Origin: Atherix ibis
Lineage: Eukaryota > Arthropoda > Insecta > Diptera > Athericidae
NCBI GenBank assembly: GCA_958298945.1
Contig: OY282610.1
Location: forward strand, 26,064,233-26,128,232
DNA: 64,000 nucleotides
Direction of reading: 5' to 3'
The translations under genes and the position numbers were made by a program. Shown in pieces: positions 1 through 13,579 of the stretch (position 1 is its first letter; each line of letters begins with the position of its first letter). The notes under the pieces are model-generated. The model was not told the origin of the DNA. It saw only the letters and a list, made by a program, of their open reading frames with translations, and made no database searches.

Positions 1-2053
1 TGGTCTTTCGACCATATTGACATAGTATTAGTGAGTGTAGAGAAATTTCAGCGAAAATTTGCTGCAGTATGTATTTGAAAATGTATATGAATATACGTGC
101 ATGCAAGTGTCCAAATTCACTTTGTGTACGTTGTATTTGTGTGAGTGAGGAGTTGTTACCACAGCCATCTCCGGCACATATGCTTTGACTTGTCTATAAT
201 TTTATTATGTTGATAGGACGTTTAGTTGCATAGATATGGCTGTATGAGTGATAGTTTTTTGTACAAATTCATCATCTAATGCACAGCGTTAAGCAGTGTA
301 CAACGTATATTTTTGCCTAGCTTAGCTCAGAAGCATCGGATTGAGTTCGGGTTTGCTTCTACACATGCCCCAGCGGTATGCGGTTGTTCTAGTACCAGAA
401 GCATAACCCTCAACCGATTGCTTCCCTCTCTTAGTAAAAATATAAGTTTTTGCCTTGTTTGAGGTTGTTTTTGTTGTAATTTTATGTTGAAAGAGTTTTT
501 TTATGTTAAAAAGAAGAAAATTATGTCAATAAATTGGAATTGTTTCTTTTTACGAGAAAATTTTTCCATTTAATTCCATACTTTTAGCTGGTGATGTACG
601 TGTGCATAGCCGCGAGCGCGTATATGGAAATTGTATGCGTTTAATAGCAGAGACGTACAAAAGTATCGGCTAGCGTACGTGTAAAAGAAAAGGAGAGAAA
701 TAATAATAAGATGGAAATTTGGCAAATTAGAAAGAGAATCAAATATGTGCACGGAAATGTATGTAATGAAAATGCAAAGAAAAGAGAGTCAAATTGGAGC
801 GAACAAAACAATAACAATCGTACGCGAAATATTGAGAAAATAAATGAAAATAAGAGAGAGAAGAAAGAAAATAAATTTTATATTGTATTATGGAAAGAGG
901 GACGGAGAGGACGAAAATATTAAAAATTCGTCGAAAAAACTCGTCTATAGTTTTTAATCGCGCATACACGCATCAGGTACGCACTGCTCCTTGTACGCAC
1001 ATAAGTAAGTAATTTTTTAATCAGTATTTAACGTATTTTATTTACCTTCCATTATTTGTTGTTTTGTAGTCCGACGATTGAGACGATATTTAACGACGGT
1101 AAAAATGTGTATGTATTCTCCTCGGCTCGGTTTACTCTTCACTTCCTATGATCTGTTCTCTCTCTTTCTCTTCCTTAGCTTTTCCCGGCTGCGTGCAGTT
1201 GCCGAAAAAAGCTGTTTCTCATCAATGCAAGTTGGATTTTTTTTTCTTCTGTTTTTTCTTTATTTGATTTCTTGTTAATAAGTTTTTTTTTTTTGTAAAT
1301 TTTTATATTTTTAACTTTTATACTTATTCAAGAAACAAACAACATTTACTTTACACTGTTTTATTTATTTTTTGTTATTATTTTTTATTCATTTTTTGTT
1401 GTTTTTTTTTGGTTCCGTTTTGGTTTTTTTCTTTTAACATTAACATTAAAAGTACTTTATTAATAAAATATAATATTTGGTAATTCTGAAGGAAAAACCG
1501 TGGAATAGCTTCTGAAGGGAAAACCTTTATGAATAATCATTTCATCATAAATAATAAACATGCTACAATTAATAAAACATATTTTTAACTCCAGGAATCA
1601 TTTTTTCCGCAGATCCCATCGAAATTACAAGATATTTTTTTTTTTAGAGATGATTTGGCAGAGCTTTGCATTTATGGATTCGCACAAATCTCTTTGAACT
1701 GCATTTACCTATAAATAGTTCCTTTTAAGTTTATTAAAAATATTAAAGATACTTAAAATTTTAATAATAATTATTTTACTTACCACAGTATTAATAATTT
1801 TTCACATTAAAGTGTAAATTTTAGCAACAAAACTATTTTCACAATATTTTACACAAAAAGTTGCTCTTTATAACATACTATCTATCAATGGCAATATCTA
1901 AAGAATTATTGCATTTCAAAATCTTTCTGGAAAATATCAATTTCATGATATCTTTAAAATTTTCACTAGCTGCTTGCTCTTTAACAAAATTGTATGCCTT
2001 ACTTTATGTTTTACTATTCCTTACCTATGTAATCGATTACTTTTTCATACATA
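1..2053. other. AT-rich intergenic sequence, no gene seen
   Basis: No open frame here has a recognisable domain, splice-site pairing or homology that I can name. Base composition is strongly AT, with T-runs at 1230-1450. The only structured element is the hairpin at 328-425, listed separately. This could be a regulatory or intronic part of a gene lying outside the window. Confidence 0.5.
328..425. other. long imperfect hairpin, pre-miRNA-sized
   Basis: The left arm (about 328-360) pairs with the right arm (about 396-425). AGAAGC/GCTTCC, ATCGG/CCGAT, TTGAG/CTCAA, GGGTT/AACCC and GCTTCT/AGAAGC stack in register with a few bulges, giving about 28 paired positions. The loop of about 35 nt contains a small inner CATGCC/GGTATG stem. 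The block is GC-richer than its surroundings. I do not recognise a known microRNA in it; a palindromic transposon fragment is an equal alternative. Confidence 0.35.
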
Positions 2054-3023
2054 CGAGGTCTGTTCAAAAAGTATCGCGAATTTTGAATTTTCGCGAGTTA
2101 AGTTTATTCGATTTTTTTGTGCGTTATGTTGGTCCCAAAAAATCGAATAAACTTAACCCGCGCTCTCTCACTTATGTAGGCAAGAAATAAACTCATGTCT
2201 CTCACTTATGCAGGCAAGTTCGGCAATTTTGAATGTTCAGTTAATTTTTGACAGTTGCTTTGCTTGCACGTGTTTTGGCTCGTCTTCGATTTTTGCCCAT
2301 TTTTGACCAAAAACAGCATCGCATTAACATTGCTAAGGAGCTGTTGGACTCTGTCCGCTACGACCCAAATTTTCTCCAGAGAGTCATAACTGGTGACGAA
2401 TCATGGGTTTATGGTTAAGACGTGGAAACCAAAGCTCAATCAACTCAATGAAAGCTACCGCACAAGCCAAGACCGAAAAAAGCGCGGCAAGTTCGGTCGA
2501 ATGTGAAGGTTTTGCTTAGTTTTTTTTTGATTGCAGGGGCGTGGTGCATAATGAGTTCTTGCCACAGGGTAGAACGGTCAATAAGGAATATTACCTGCAA
2601 GTTATGCGTAAGTTACGCAAAGCAATCCGCCAGAAAAGCCCGGATTTGTGCAAGAACAAAAATTGGATTTTGCACCATGATAACGCCCCTGTTCACGCAT
2701 CGTTGCTTGTGCGCGAATTTTTGCCCAAAAACAACACACTAATAATGCCGCAGCCACCGTATTCCCTAGATCTGCCCCCCTGTGACTTTTTCTTGTTCCC
2801 AAAACAGATTCTTTGATCCATTTTTGGAATGGGCAAAAATCGAACACGAGCCAAAACACGTGTAAGCCAAGCAGCTGTCAAAAATTAACTGAACAAAATG
2901 GCCGAACTTGTCGGCATAAGTGAGAAACATGAGTACCAACAAAACGCCACAAAAAAAATCGAAAATCGAATATACGTAACCCGCGAAAATTCAAAATTTG
3001 CGATACTTTTTGAACAGACCTCG
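2054..3023 (+). mobile_element. mariner element, 970 bp, rearranged, same end at both termini
   Basis: The element is bounded by TA on both sides (2052-2053 and 3024-3025) and begins and ends with the inverted repeat CGAGGTCTGTTCAAAAAGTA. This is the same family as the full-length copy at 55398-56677, but about 310 bp shorter. The left about 240 bp and the right about 210 bp are both versions of the 5' end of the family, in opposite orientation, so the element has very long inverted termini and the normal 3' end is missing. The left arm also holds an extra piece with its own small palindrome (about 2093-2162). The middle is a dead transposase fragment. It cannot code for its own movement. Confidence 0.85.
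2290..2815 (+). pseudogene. mariner transposase fragment (DD34D), frameshifted and interrupted by stops
   Basis: Conceptual translation in shifting frames gives mariner transposase pieces in order: a segment ending in GDESWVYG followed by a stop (first catalytic Asp), then VVHNEFLPQGRTVNKEYYL, WILHHDNAPVHAS (second Asp) and a segment ending PPCDFFLFPK (third Asp). There are 34 residues between the second and third Asp, the mariner DD34D signature. Stops follow GDESWVYG and lie in the next stretch, and a frame change falls near 2540. The N-terminal helix-turn-helix region and the C-terminus are absent, replaced by inverted terminal sequence. Nonfunctional. Confidence 0.8.
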
Positions 3024-3025
3024 TA

Positions 3026-4864
3026 TTCATCAATTAATTACCAAAAGAGTCTCTTAACCATTTTCCCACTGAGAGGTCACTTTTTTCGCTGCTTAATACA
3101 TATCAAAATTTCAATAAATTGTCGATACGGCAGATTATAGGGAGTATTTTGAAGAAATAAATAGCCAAATCCTTAAATTGAGAAAAGAGTCATGTTCAAT
3201 TTTTTTTTTGCACAACGTTCTATATGTACCATATATACACAATTTAAATTTAATATAAATAAACTCAAATTATATAAAATAAATTGAAATAAAATGCAGA
3301 ATGATTAAATTGAAATTTTTCCGTTGTTTTTTTTTCTTTCTGTTTTTATTTTGTGAATTTCTTTTTCTTGGATTTGATTTGATTTTAATTTGTATTTCCT
3401 TTTTATAATCTTACTAAATATATAATATATTATATATTTATATATACATATATATGTACGTATGCATGTGTGCTATATTAATAGAGAAGTTTGCATACGT
3501 ATTTATATATATACATAAATTTATGTATATTTAAACGACCAATATAAAACTTAAAACTATTTTCTATATTTAATAATGTATGTATATATAATAATATATA
3601 AACGTATGTGTGTATATTTTCTTACAGGATTGTTCTATTAAATTTTCGTTTCGCAATCTTTTTTTGTTGTTGTTTGTATTAATAATGGTAACGTAATTTT
3701 TGTTTGTTTATTATATGCCGTGTGAGGATATTGAATTTTTCCTTTGATTTCCCTTAAGAAATGAATACTAATTCTAATATTTTATTGTGTATAGTCGCAG
3801 TTATATGTATGCATACATAATTTTCTTATAATATATCCTCACGAATATTGGGTAATTTTCTTTATAGATTTGTTGTTTATTGTTTTTTAATAATTTTTAA
3901 TTTTATATTTACTTATTAATATAAAGATTATAAATTTTTAACTGTTCGTTATTAATATAATTTTGTCTTATATTATATTATTAAGGCGTAATTAAGAAAT
4001 TTAAAATAGGCGCCCATCTTTTATATCAATGTATGCATATATACGAATACATGATTGGTTTATTTAACCGTCATAGTTCCCCATCCCCGTCCACTTACAT
4101 GTTTTGTGAATTCTTTGCATATTATTTGTAATGTTTTGATTTTTATTTTATTTTGAGTAATTTATCTAATTGACATCTACAAATATATATATCTTCTATA
4201 TATATTCATGTATATATATGTGTATATTTATGTAAATAAATATATATGAGCAATAATTTTATGAATAATAATATTTACTTAAAGATTATAATTCATCAAT
4301 ATTCGAAATTATATTATATTATATAATAATACAATTTTAATCATTTTTCTTCTTAAAGACTAATTTGATTCGAATTGTGTTTGCTATGAAGTTATTTTCA
4401 TACCTGAAAAGTAAATTGAAGAAAATTAAAGCAAAAAAATAACAAATTTTGATAGAGAAAATGAAAAGTTTCTTATCTTTTCGTTATAATTCTTTTATAA
4501 TAATTATTATTTCTTTAATAGAAAATAAAAAGTATGGTAGTGATGTGTAATTTTTCGTTTTTTTTATTATTGCCATTTTTTGTCAAATAGAAAAAAATGA
4601 CAAATTTTTCATAACAAATTTAAAAAAAAAATTAAAACAATAACGAATTTTATGAGCAAAATTAACTGGTTTCATTTGTTTATTATTATTTATATATATA
4701 AGAAACACTAGCGAGACGAGACTATTATTGTGATTAGATTTTAATTATCAAATTCTATTTTGACTGCTATTAATAAAAGTATGTATATAATTGTTATTAT
4801 TAAATAAATTGTATTTTAACTGAAAATCTTAGTTGGTTCTGTTGCTAGTTAATTACTATTATTA

Positions 4865-4911
<47 letters not shown>

Positions 4912-7900
4912 TTTATTATTTTTGTTAATATTTTATGTATAATTATTTGAATCATTTATCGATTATTGTTAAGATTTATTTTTAATAAATAAATAGCAGA
5001 TTAATTGTATAATTTTAGAATACTTATTATTGGTTTTATTTCATTCTATATTGTTTTTTTTATATTTATTTTTTCCTTAAATAATTTCTATTTAATTCCA
5101 TTACTGTATATTGTTGATTTATTTATTTCTGTCGTTTTACTTTGATTATTGTTGATTTATAAAAAGTTGTTGGTTTTCTTAAGATTTGCTAACTTTTTTT
5201 CATTCATTTTCAATACTTTAATATACGATTAATTCCTGGTTAATTCTTTATTTTGATTTTTAATTCTTATTTATATTCACTATTATTTTTAGTATATGTA
5301 ATCTCCTTTGATTTCAACGTATTATATTGTATTAGACTCATACTAAGATATTAAGATCATTTTTTTAAAGAAAATATAAAAAGTTCTTACTTTTGAAAAT
5401 GAACAAATTGTATTTAAAATCGATGAAAGTTTACTATATAACTTGTTTGATCGGTTTTTGTAATTGCCACTATTAAATATGATTTTTATTGTTTTATTAA
5501 TTTTGTGAAATAATGAAAATATAAAAATATAGTTAATTATAATCGTGTTTTAATTATTTTATGCGAGTAGAAAAATTAAAGTAGATAGTGAGTTTGCTCA
5601 TTAATTTAAATATTATTTATTATTATTAATGGTTGTTAAAAAATCCGTAATTAATAAATTTAACTTATATGATAAACATTTAGACGAATAATTTATAATA
5701 TAACAATACAACCAATTTGAAATATAAAATGAGAAATTTTTAGTAATAAAATTATGTCATACTTATTTTGTGTTTAATGTATTGAAATAGTCTCGTTTGA
5801 ATGTTTTCCTTGTCATATTTAATATAATTGATTATTATATTTAAAGATATAAGAGAATTGTTGTTGTTGTTGTTTTAAAAAAAATACAATTAAAAAATAT
5901 GGAGAAAAATAGGAAAGAATATAAGATAAATCACGTATATTTTATTATATTATATTGTATTAAATAATTCAATTTTTTCTGTAATTTTTCAACACTGAAA
6001 ATTTTTTGTTTTTATTCTGCATTTCTAAGCAGAGACTTCCTTTTTTGAATTGATTTTTAGTATAAAAATGCCTAAAATACTGCTATGATTATTGTATATA
6101 GAATGTATTACAAAATGTTTCTAAAAAACGTTTTTTTTAATTAATTTTTTTTTGTTCACTTTAGAATATCAATTTCGAGTGCTTTCGAATTGTAAGCAAT
6201 TAATTTCATATATTATATATTATTAAATGTATACATTTATTATTATTCGATGAATTTTGTACTTTTATTTAGTCACAATATTTTTTCATTCATTTAATTA
6301 TTGATACAAAATCAATTAAAATGCATATGCATGTGCAGTATTTATGTCTAACATAATATTTTTTCAATTTATTGTTCGCATTGCTTTTTTGAAATTTTTA
6401 ATATTATCTTTTGTTGATGTCTTTCTCTTTGTTTTTCAAAACTATTTAATTTTCGTTTTTTAGTATCAAGTAAATTTATTCTCAATTAAATTTTCGAAAT
6501 TTTTTATTAATTATAATATTTTCTAAGTATGTTTAATTTTTGTTTTATTTCTTATCATTTTAGATACTAATATTAATTACACTTTTTTTTGTGCAAATTC
6601 ATTTTTCTCATTAAAAAAAATATATTCTTATAAGGCTTATAAATATTTTAAAAAATATTTTTTTGTTTGCACTTATTAGATTGCAAAGTTTATAATCGGT
6701 CTTTAATGTTTTTCTTTAAATTTGATCGAATTTTTCATATATATAATGTATATAGTTTGGTATTAAATTTTATAATTACTTCTATTATTAATAAAAATGG
6801 AATAATAATTGATTATTATTTGAAAAAAGTGAAGACTGCAATTTGTGTATATTGTGTTGAATTAATCAAATTACTTAGTCTTTTAGTTTTTAAATTGTTT
6901 TTCAAAATATAAGCTTTGTATGATAATTAAGTTGAATTATTTTTAATGCAGCATGAAAAAATATTTGCACTTGAACAGTTTTCTATTTTTATTTTAGTTT
7001 TGGGAATATTTTCTTCAATTTTCTTTTTACTTAGAATAAAAATTTATTTAACATTTTATCTTGTATTTATTTTCAAATCAATTCTAGATTATACAATATT
7101 TGATAAGAGTAAGTATACGTTTAGAAATATTGAAAGAAAAAAATGTCTTTATATGCATTCTGATCGTTTAGGTAATTATTAAAAATGCTCTATTATATTT
7201 ATTACATTTATTATATGTAATTTATTATTAAAATTTTCCCTGCCAAAAAAAAAATTCAATAATTTTGAGCTAGACTTATCATTAAACTGTAATAAGAATT
7301 TTTTTATCTTTGGAATATGGTTTTTAATTAATACTTATTGTAATTAATATGACTTTACGTTCATTTATTTGATTCAATTAATAAATACCGAGGGTATTAT
7401 TAAATAAACATAAATGAGAAGTGAGGAAAAACAGACGACAATAACAACAATTATTAAGTAATAGCATATGGTAATTGGCTTACAATTTGTCTAAAATTAT
7501 GGAGAACCCTTGCTTGAGATATTCATCTCAAGCGAATTAAGAATTTTCAGCAACTCTCTATGTGAAAATGTGGTAGTTAAATGCATTTAAAAATTAATGT
7601 CCTTATTGAAAATTCCGCAAAATATCAATCGATTTTATTTTATTAATTCCTTCTCAGAAAAAAATTGAATATTGATAAAAGCCCGTTTTGGAATATTTAT
7701 AGTGCTACCAATTTGATTTCATTATTATTTTAATTTTATTGTTACACCAATGCTAAAGTTTGCTCTTAAATACCAAAAATGCAAATTATGTACTGAATAA
7801 AATATTACTCAAGTACAATAAACACTGGATTGGTAATATTTTAATATTTGCGTAACATTTGTTATACAATTCAAAAATATAAAAATATTCCGAGATTGTG

Positions 7901-8978
7901 GTTAGAATTTATGTACAAAAATTCAACATCAGTTTTGTTATAGGGGAAATCACATTGCTAGATTGCTCAAAAAGTAATGTTCAATAACTGCAATTACATT
8001 CAATAATAATTTATTAACGATATGTAAATTTTTTTTGACAAGTCCGTTATGAAAAATGCAGTCACAGTCATGCTTTATGTTTTTCTAAATATACATAAAA
8101 TATCAAGTGTTAATAGGACAAATAAAATGATTCAGTTTTAAACAATATAGAGCAAAAATACATCGCAGAAAAATAAAAATAGGAAGAAAACTCACAATTT
8201 AAATTTTGGGTATGCAAACAAATGTAAGAACCAACATCATATTAAAAACTACAGACAACCCAATTTTAGAGGTAATAAATGTGATTATATAATAATTAAT
8301 AATCTTCATGTGTCAAGGAATTGAAAAGTTTTACAATGGCTTTAAATAAGTAAAACGCATTAATAAATGAGATTTTTCTTGTTTGTTGTTCCTCGGTATT
8401 TTTCTCAGTGTCAAAGCAAATATTTTTATCTTATATGTTTATATAAATATACTTTTATATTCGTGTAATATAATAATAAATTGATTTTTTTTATAGTTTA
8501 TATAGCACTAACGATTTAATGTTTAAACTTATTTAGTAAAAATAATAGGCAAATCTATACTAATATGACAATACAAATTCAAATTGTATTATTTTTTATT
8601 TGTTATAATTTTTTTCATCGTTTTGGTCAAAATTTCAAAAAAATTGTTTACACAACAAATAAATGGAAGAGAAATAGGAATAACAGTTTTAAAATATTTA
8701 CGCAACTATTAATGAGAGTGATATTACGAAAAAGGAGTAGTTGTATATCTTGAAAAAATCCTGAGAACGTTTTATAACTATGAAAAACGATTTTGATAAA
8801 TTGCATTATTATAATTGTTTTTTTTTCTTGTATAATACTTTGAAGATATCTTAAAAGAATCTGAAAAATGCGTATCATGAAATAATAAGATAAATAGCGA
8901 ACATTTTTAAATAAAAAAATATAACCATAAAGTAGTAATTAATGTATATTTATGTGTATGTGTATAGAGTATTGTGCC
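3026..8978. other. very AT-rich intergenic region, probably including the 3' UTR of the RasGAP gene
   Basis: About 6 kb with no supportable coding exon. Open frames at 6667-6912, 6946-7182 and 8565-8753 are rich in Ile/Phe/Lys and look like chance frames in AT-rich DNA. An ATT/TTA microsatellite lies at about 4858-4920, and TA-dinucleotide-rich stretches lie near 3410-3610 and 4180-4260. The part just below 8979 is expected to hold the 3' untranslated region of the minus-strand gene; its end cannot be fixed from sequence alone. Confidence 0.5.
4855..4920. repeat. (ATT)n microsatellite
   Basis: An uninterrupted run of about 20 ATT units with one or two substitutions at each end. Simple sequence repeat in AT-rich intergenic DNA. 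Confidence 0.9.
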
Positions 8979-11900
8979 TTAACTTATCATTTCTCTATAT
9001 TTTAATTTATGCTTTGTTAACATATCGGTAACTGTAACAAGTTTTTTAAGAGATGAATTCGCTTTGGCCAACGCCTGTAATTCAGGCTGATAAGAAACAC
9101 ATATATGGTGAAGAGTTGCTAATTCTCGACCTGAAAATGGATTCAATAAATAGATACATTAATAGTAAATTATCTTTGGTTTGAAATACATTTATTCCGA
9201 AACTAACCTGTATCAGAGCAAGTGTGATTTGTATTTTGTTCAACGTATGTGCCCGGTGGTGGATTTGGATCCGATACAAAAGATAGTTGATCAAGAAAAA
9301 CAATCATCCGCTCTTTATTTTTTAATATGAATGGATTAACAACTTCCATGTAAGGTTCCTGAAATAATAAACAAACAATGCACGGTTCCATTATCAGAGA
9401 ATTAAAGTTGGATTACCTTTCCACCGAATTCTATAAGATTGGCTAAATTCTGCAAGCACTTAGCAACCATAACTAGAGAGCGTGTAGCGGCAGTTGGTGG
9501 CGTTTCATTTACTAATCCAAATTGTCGAGGATTTAAGAGAGCCGGACATAGCAGCCGCAAAAATATAAATCCGGATACGACACGAGTCCGCACCAATCGT
9601 TCGGTTGGCCATTTGCTGACTACTGCCTTTTGTAAACAATTGCAAATATAACGAACAGTACGTGGGCATGCATCTGGCGATGTGAAAATGGATTGTGTAA
9701 CTTGATCGAGAATCTGCAAGAGAAATTCGGCATTTGAACAAGCATCATCGTTTACATCCATTTTTGTCGGATTTAGCTCGGCCGACTGTTTGCTATCCAA
9801 GATTCTTTGCACCGTTTCGGAAACCGCTGAATGTAAAAATCCATAGCATTCCGTTCGCATATACAGATCCATGAGCGTAGTAGCCAATGATGCACCCCGA
9901 AATAGAGTTGTAGTTTCGTTTTCGCGAGCAATCTCTGTCTGACAAAGAACACGCAACAATTCGGCTTCACGTTTTTCATGACGGAAAACCCGTAGTAATG
10001 ATGTCGCAAGTGGCACTCGGTCATTGTGACATAATTCCGCCAAAGCTTTAACAGAATACAATTCTGGTTCAAGGAGAAGTTGCTGTAAAGGACTATATTC
10101 TTCACATGGCATTATAAGATCATCCAAATATCGCATGCGTAGTCGTAAAGAGCCCCATTCACCCATTGGTGTCATACCAGTTAAAGAGTACCATTCTTCA
10201 GTCTCCTGACCATTTTTCAGATTTGCTAATTCGACAGTTAATTCAGCTACTTCAGACTCTTTGCCACGTTTACCTCGGCTTAGAACAGTTATTGTAAGCG
10301 AAACAACATCTGGTGGTACATCGCTGTTTTAAAATGGAAAAAATGCTTTAGAATTTAGCCTAGTTAAAGTATAAATAATACTTACTCTAAAACAAATTCT
10401 TCTTCCCAAACTGGATCGGGGGCCAACTTAACACGGGTCTTTCCGACTTTGACTTGATTGAGTGAAATACTACAATATGGATGCGGCACAAGTTTAAAGG
10501 GCAGTCGATGGGCCTCTAATACGTGAAGATTTAAACATCGCAATTCCCTAAGCTTAGGCACCTTAGACTGCGCCCGACTTAACTGTGAAACGCACTGCGT
10601 CTTTAGAGCATTTACCCATTCTACATAGCTTTCCTGACTAGGTGCGCACAAATATGTGACAGTCGCAAGGCACGGCAGCGCTCGCTCGACAATTTGAAAA
10701 CAATATGGTCGCTCCCAGAGCGAGTCATGGCACTGGTACAAATAAGCGCATGACAAGTCTATTAAGCCTTTTGGCTTTGTCTTTTTCGGATTATCATAGA
10801 AGCATAAATGCGTTTCGGAACCCTCACTAATTAACGCAAAATAAAGTTGCTTCCATTTAGCAGTCTTATCAGATTTCTTGTGCAAATAGCCATGATGTTT
10901 AATGCCTTTGATTTTTTTCAAACCTATTTGATCTCGGCATTCACGTAATGTGGCATAAATTTTCTCAGCAGCTTTTTCTGCAGCCGATTGTTGATTGAAC
11001 TCCGGTTGACTACCATTGACAACCTATATAATAAAAATTTTCATGTGATTTCAATTCTCATTTACTTAAAAAAAAAAAAATTATGATTTACCGGGTGTTG
11101 CAGCGTGTGACCCTCAACAATTTGTTCCTTCCTATAACGATTAATAACTGCATCGAGGCATTCGAATGTTCTACCGCCCATCAAATAACGAACACCTTTC
11201 TTTTCAATACGAAATCGTTGTATTTGATTATTTATGTGAAAAAATAATGAATAATCACCAGGTGAATTATCACTTGGCCGAACCAAAAAGCTTCCCGGAC
11301 CAGCTAAAAATTATTTTAAGTTTATTTTAGTTAATTCTCTAAAAATAAAAATATTTCCAATATTAATTGGAAAAGATTTAAAAAAATTTCATTATAATGT
11401 ATAGTTTTTGCGGAAATTCATCAAAAGTTTATATTAAAAGAATTCTTTACCTTTTACGAGAACATCGACGGCTTCATTCTTGGTGCAATTAGGATGAAAC
11501 CAAGGAAACACGGTATTTGGATCGATGCTCTGATCTAAATCTTCGACTAAATCACGAAATATCATTCCTTGTTCACCAGTTCGATGTGCTGTTACCCAGA
11601 GCCATCCATCCCCCATGTCGTTATGCAAGAAGAATATATCTCCCTTCTGGAAGCTTAGCTCATCTGTATCTGGCATTTTAGTGTAAGGAAGTATGGCAAC
11701 TACACGCTTTTTATCATTTACAGGCTCTGGCGGTGGTACAGGTATAACAAGGCGTTCACGTTTAAGCAAATCACTGCATGATGTATAATAACCGACTAAA
11801 TCACTTAGTGAAATGAACTGTCTTCCACCAATATAAAAATCACCACAGACTGCTGTTATTCTATATATATATATTTTATGAAAAATGATTTGTTTTTAAT

Positions 11901-12923
11901 TTAGTACAATTCTCAAAATAATTACATGATAGAATGTAAAAATTATTGATAAAGACCTGAAATGATTGATTCCGGTTCGTCCCAAGTAACTAAGAACGTA
12001 TGAACCTGGCTTTCTATCACTTTCTCGAACTTTTTAAACGGAATTTCATCACGTATATACACAAACACAGAAGGGATTTTTCGGAAAGCAAATAACAAGT
12101 AATTCTTATTAATTTTATTTAATCATCTCTTTGTTCTTCAAGTTTTTATTTTCTTTATAATTAAACGAAAAAAAAATGTCTTCATTTAAATTTAATGCAT
12201 AATCAACTTACCTAAATAACTACCAAACTTTCCTGCTGATCTTAATCTTAATTCGGCCGAATATCTATCCAACCTTCCGTGGTACCATTCACTTTCCGGT
12301 GGAGCTATTAAAGCTGGACGATCTCCTACAACAACAACAAAAATTATCTACAGTTTTCAACAATAAGAATTCATTATGCATGATTATAAAAAATGCAAAT
12401 TTTAATACAGTTAATAAGTATACTGTTTCCGACTATGACAAAATCACTAACGAAACGAATTTAATGCCCAATACGAAAGACAACAAGAAAGAAAAAGAAA
12501 TAATAAACAAAATACAATAGAAAATGAAAATATGCAATTGATAATCGAATATATGTAAATTTAATTTCGAAAAAGAATGCCTCCACTTTATTGTAATAGG
12601 ATCCATTTGCCTTGATTTATTTTTGTTGTGTTCGGTTTTGTCTCTCAATTTGGAAATGACTAATCGAATACTTCCGATCTTTGTTCAGAGATCGTCGATC
12701 AAATGTAACCTAAGAAGACATTGGAATATTCATTTAACATTAATTTGAATCTCTTACCATTTGAGAGAGTTGGGCCATCGAATTCGTCCTGATCCAATTC
12801 TTGGGCTAGATCGCCAAGATCGATTCCTCCTCCGCCGCCTCCATCCTCAGAACCTGTTGACGGTGATCCCAATTTATCTTTTTGGATAACAATAACACCT
12901 CCCATCCGCATAAAGTCTGCCAT
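8979..12923 (-). CDS. vap: Ras GTPase-activating protein, RASA1/p120RasGAP orthologue (vap)
   Basis: Nine exons, all with GT-AG boundaries and matching phases: 12758-12923, 12212-12325, 11957-12029, 11451-11860, 11092-11303, 10386-11023, 9417-10323, 9208-9358, 8979-9130. The sum is 2823 bp, or 940 residues plus TAA. Domain order is Gly-rich N-terminus, SH2 (about 68-158; EWYHGRL, YLVRES), SH3 (about 170-228; ILPYTK, GDGWLWV), SH2 (about 240-325; GSFLVRPSD), PH (about 364-466), C2 (about 477-590) and RasGAP (about 610-870). The catalytic arginine finger is Arg680 in TTLFRGASLAT, and the FLRLLCPALLNP motif lies near 794. This is exactly the architecture of RASA1, which binds phosphotyrosine receptors through SH2 domains and stimulates GTP hydrolysis by Ras. 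All key residues look intact. The first ATG follows a plausible leader and gives the usual length. The exon 3 donor reads GTCTTT, which is weak. The symbol follows the Drosophila orthologue. Confidence 0.96.
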
Positions 12924-13579
12924 TCTCGAGCTGAGATGCTGCTATTGCACTCGTCTTTTTCACTTTTTTCGAACACTTTCCCACTGCAAATCGCTTCCAG
13001 TGCCAAATAATTCTATATGGGTTTTTGTTCGACGCATGCAAATCACGAACGTATATTGTCTTGTTTTGTTTTTATATTTAATCTTCTTTTCTTTTCTACT
13101 TCTTGCTCTTAATTTGGTATTAAAATGTTACAATTTTTTTATATATTTTTTTCCAATTGCCCTTAATTATTTGTGTGTACTGTTCGTTTATTAATATAAT
13201 GAAAATCTATTTGGCTAACCAATTAAGTGCATCTCACTACATGATTCGCTGTTATTTTATGATGCACTACTCAAAACGGAACAATCATCTAATGTTATCC
13301 TTGCAGAACAGTATACAACATTCATTTTATTATTGTTGTCATTGTTCTTCTCTTCATTTGTGTGATTCGATGACTAATGATTGATTATATTCACTTCTAA
13401 TCAATTGTATAAAGAACAAATTACAAACTGTGCACAACCACGATATTATCTGTCTAAGTGTAATGACTTTGCGGCGATTTTCCCTTTACATCCGCCTTCC
13501 AGGAATGAGCTACTGACAATTCATCGGTTTTACTTTTATTGCACCTCTTGTGAGCCTTTTTACCAACGCTGAGACAGTC
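12924..13579. other. intergenic/leader intron upstream of the RasGAP start
   Basis: No coding exon recognised. The part next to 12923 (to about 13020) is GC-richer and probably transcribed leader of the minus-strand RasGAP gene. If the 13580-13940 block is a first exon, the rest of this stretch would be its first intron. Short open frames on plus (13000-13194, 13157-13384, 13381-13572) overlap each other in different frames and have no recognisable content. Confidence 0.4.

Noticed and set aside
6667..7182. Open frames of 78-81 codons
   Set aside because: Composition (Ile/Phe/Tyr/Lys) and lack of splice context fit chance frames in AT-rich DNA.
9439..10105. Frames overlapping the RasGAP exon on both strands
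   Set aside because: Shadows of a well-supported coding exon.
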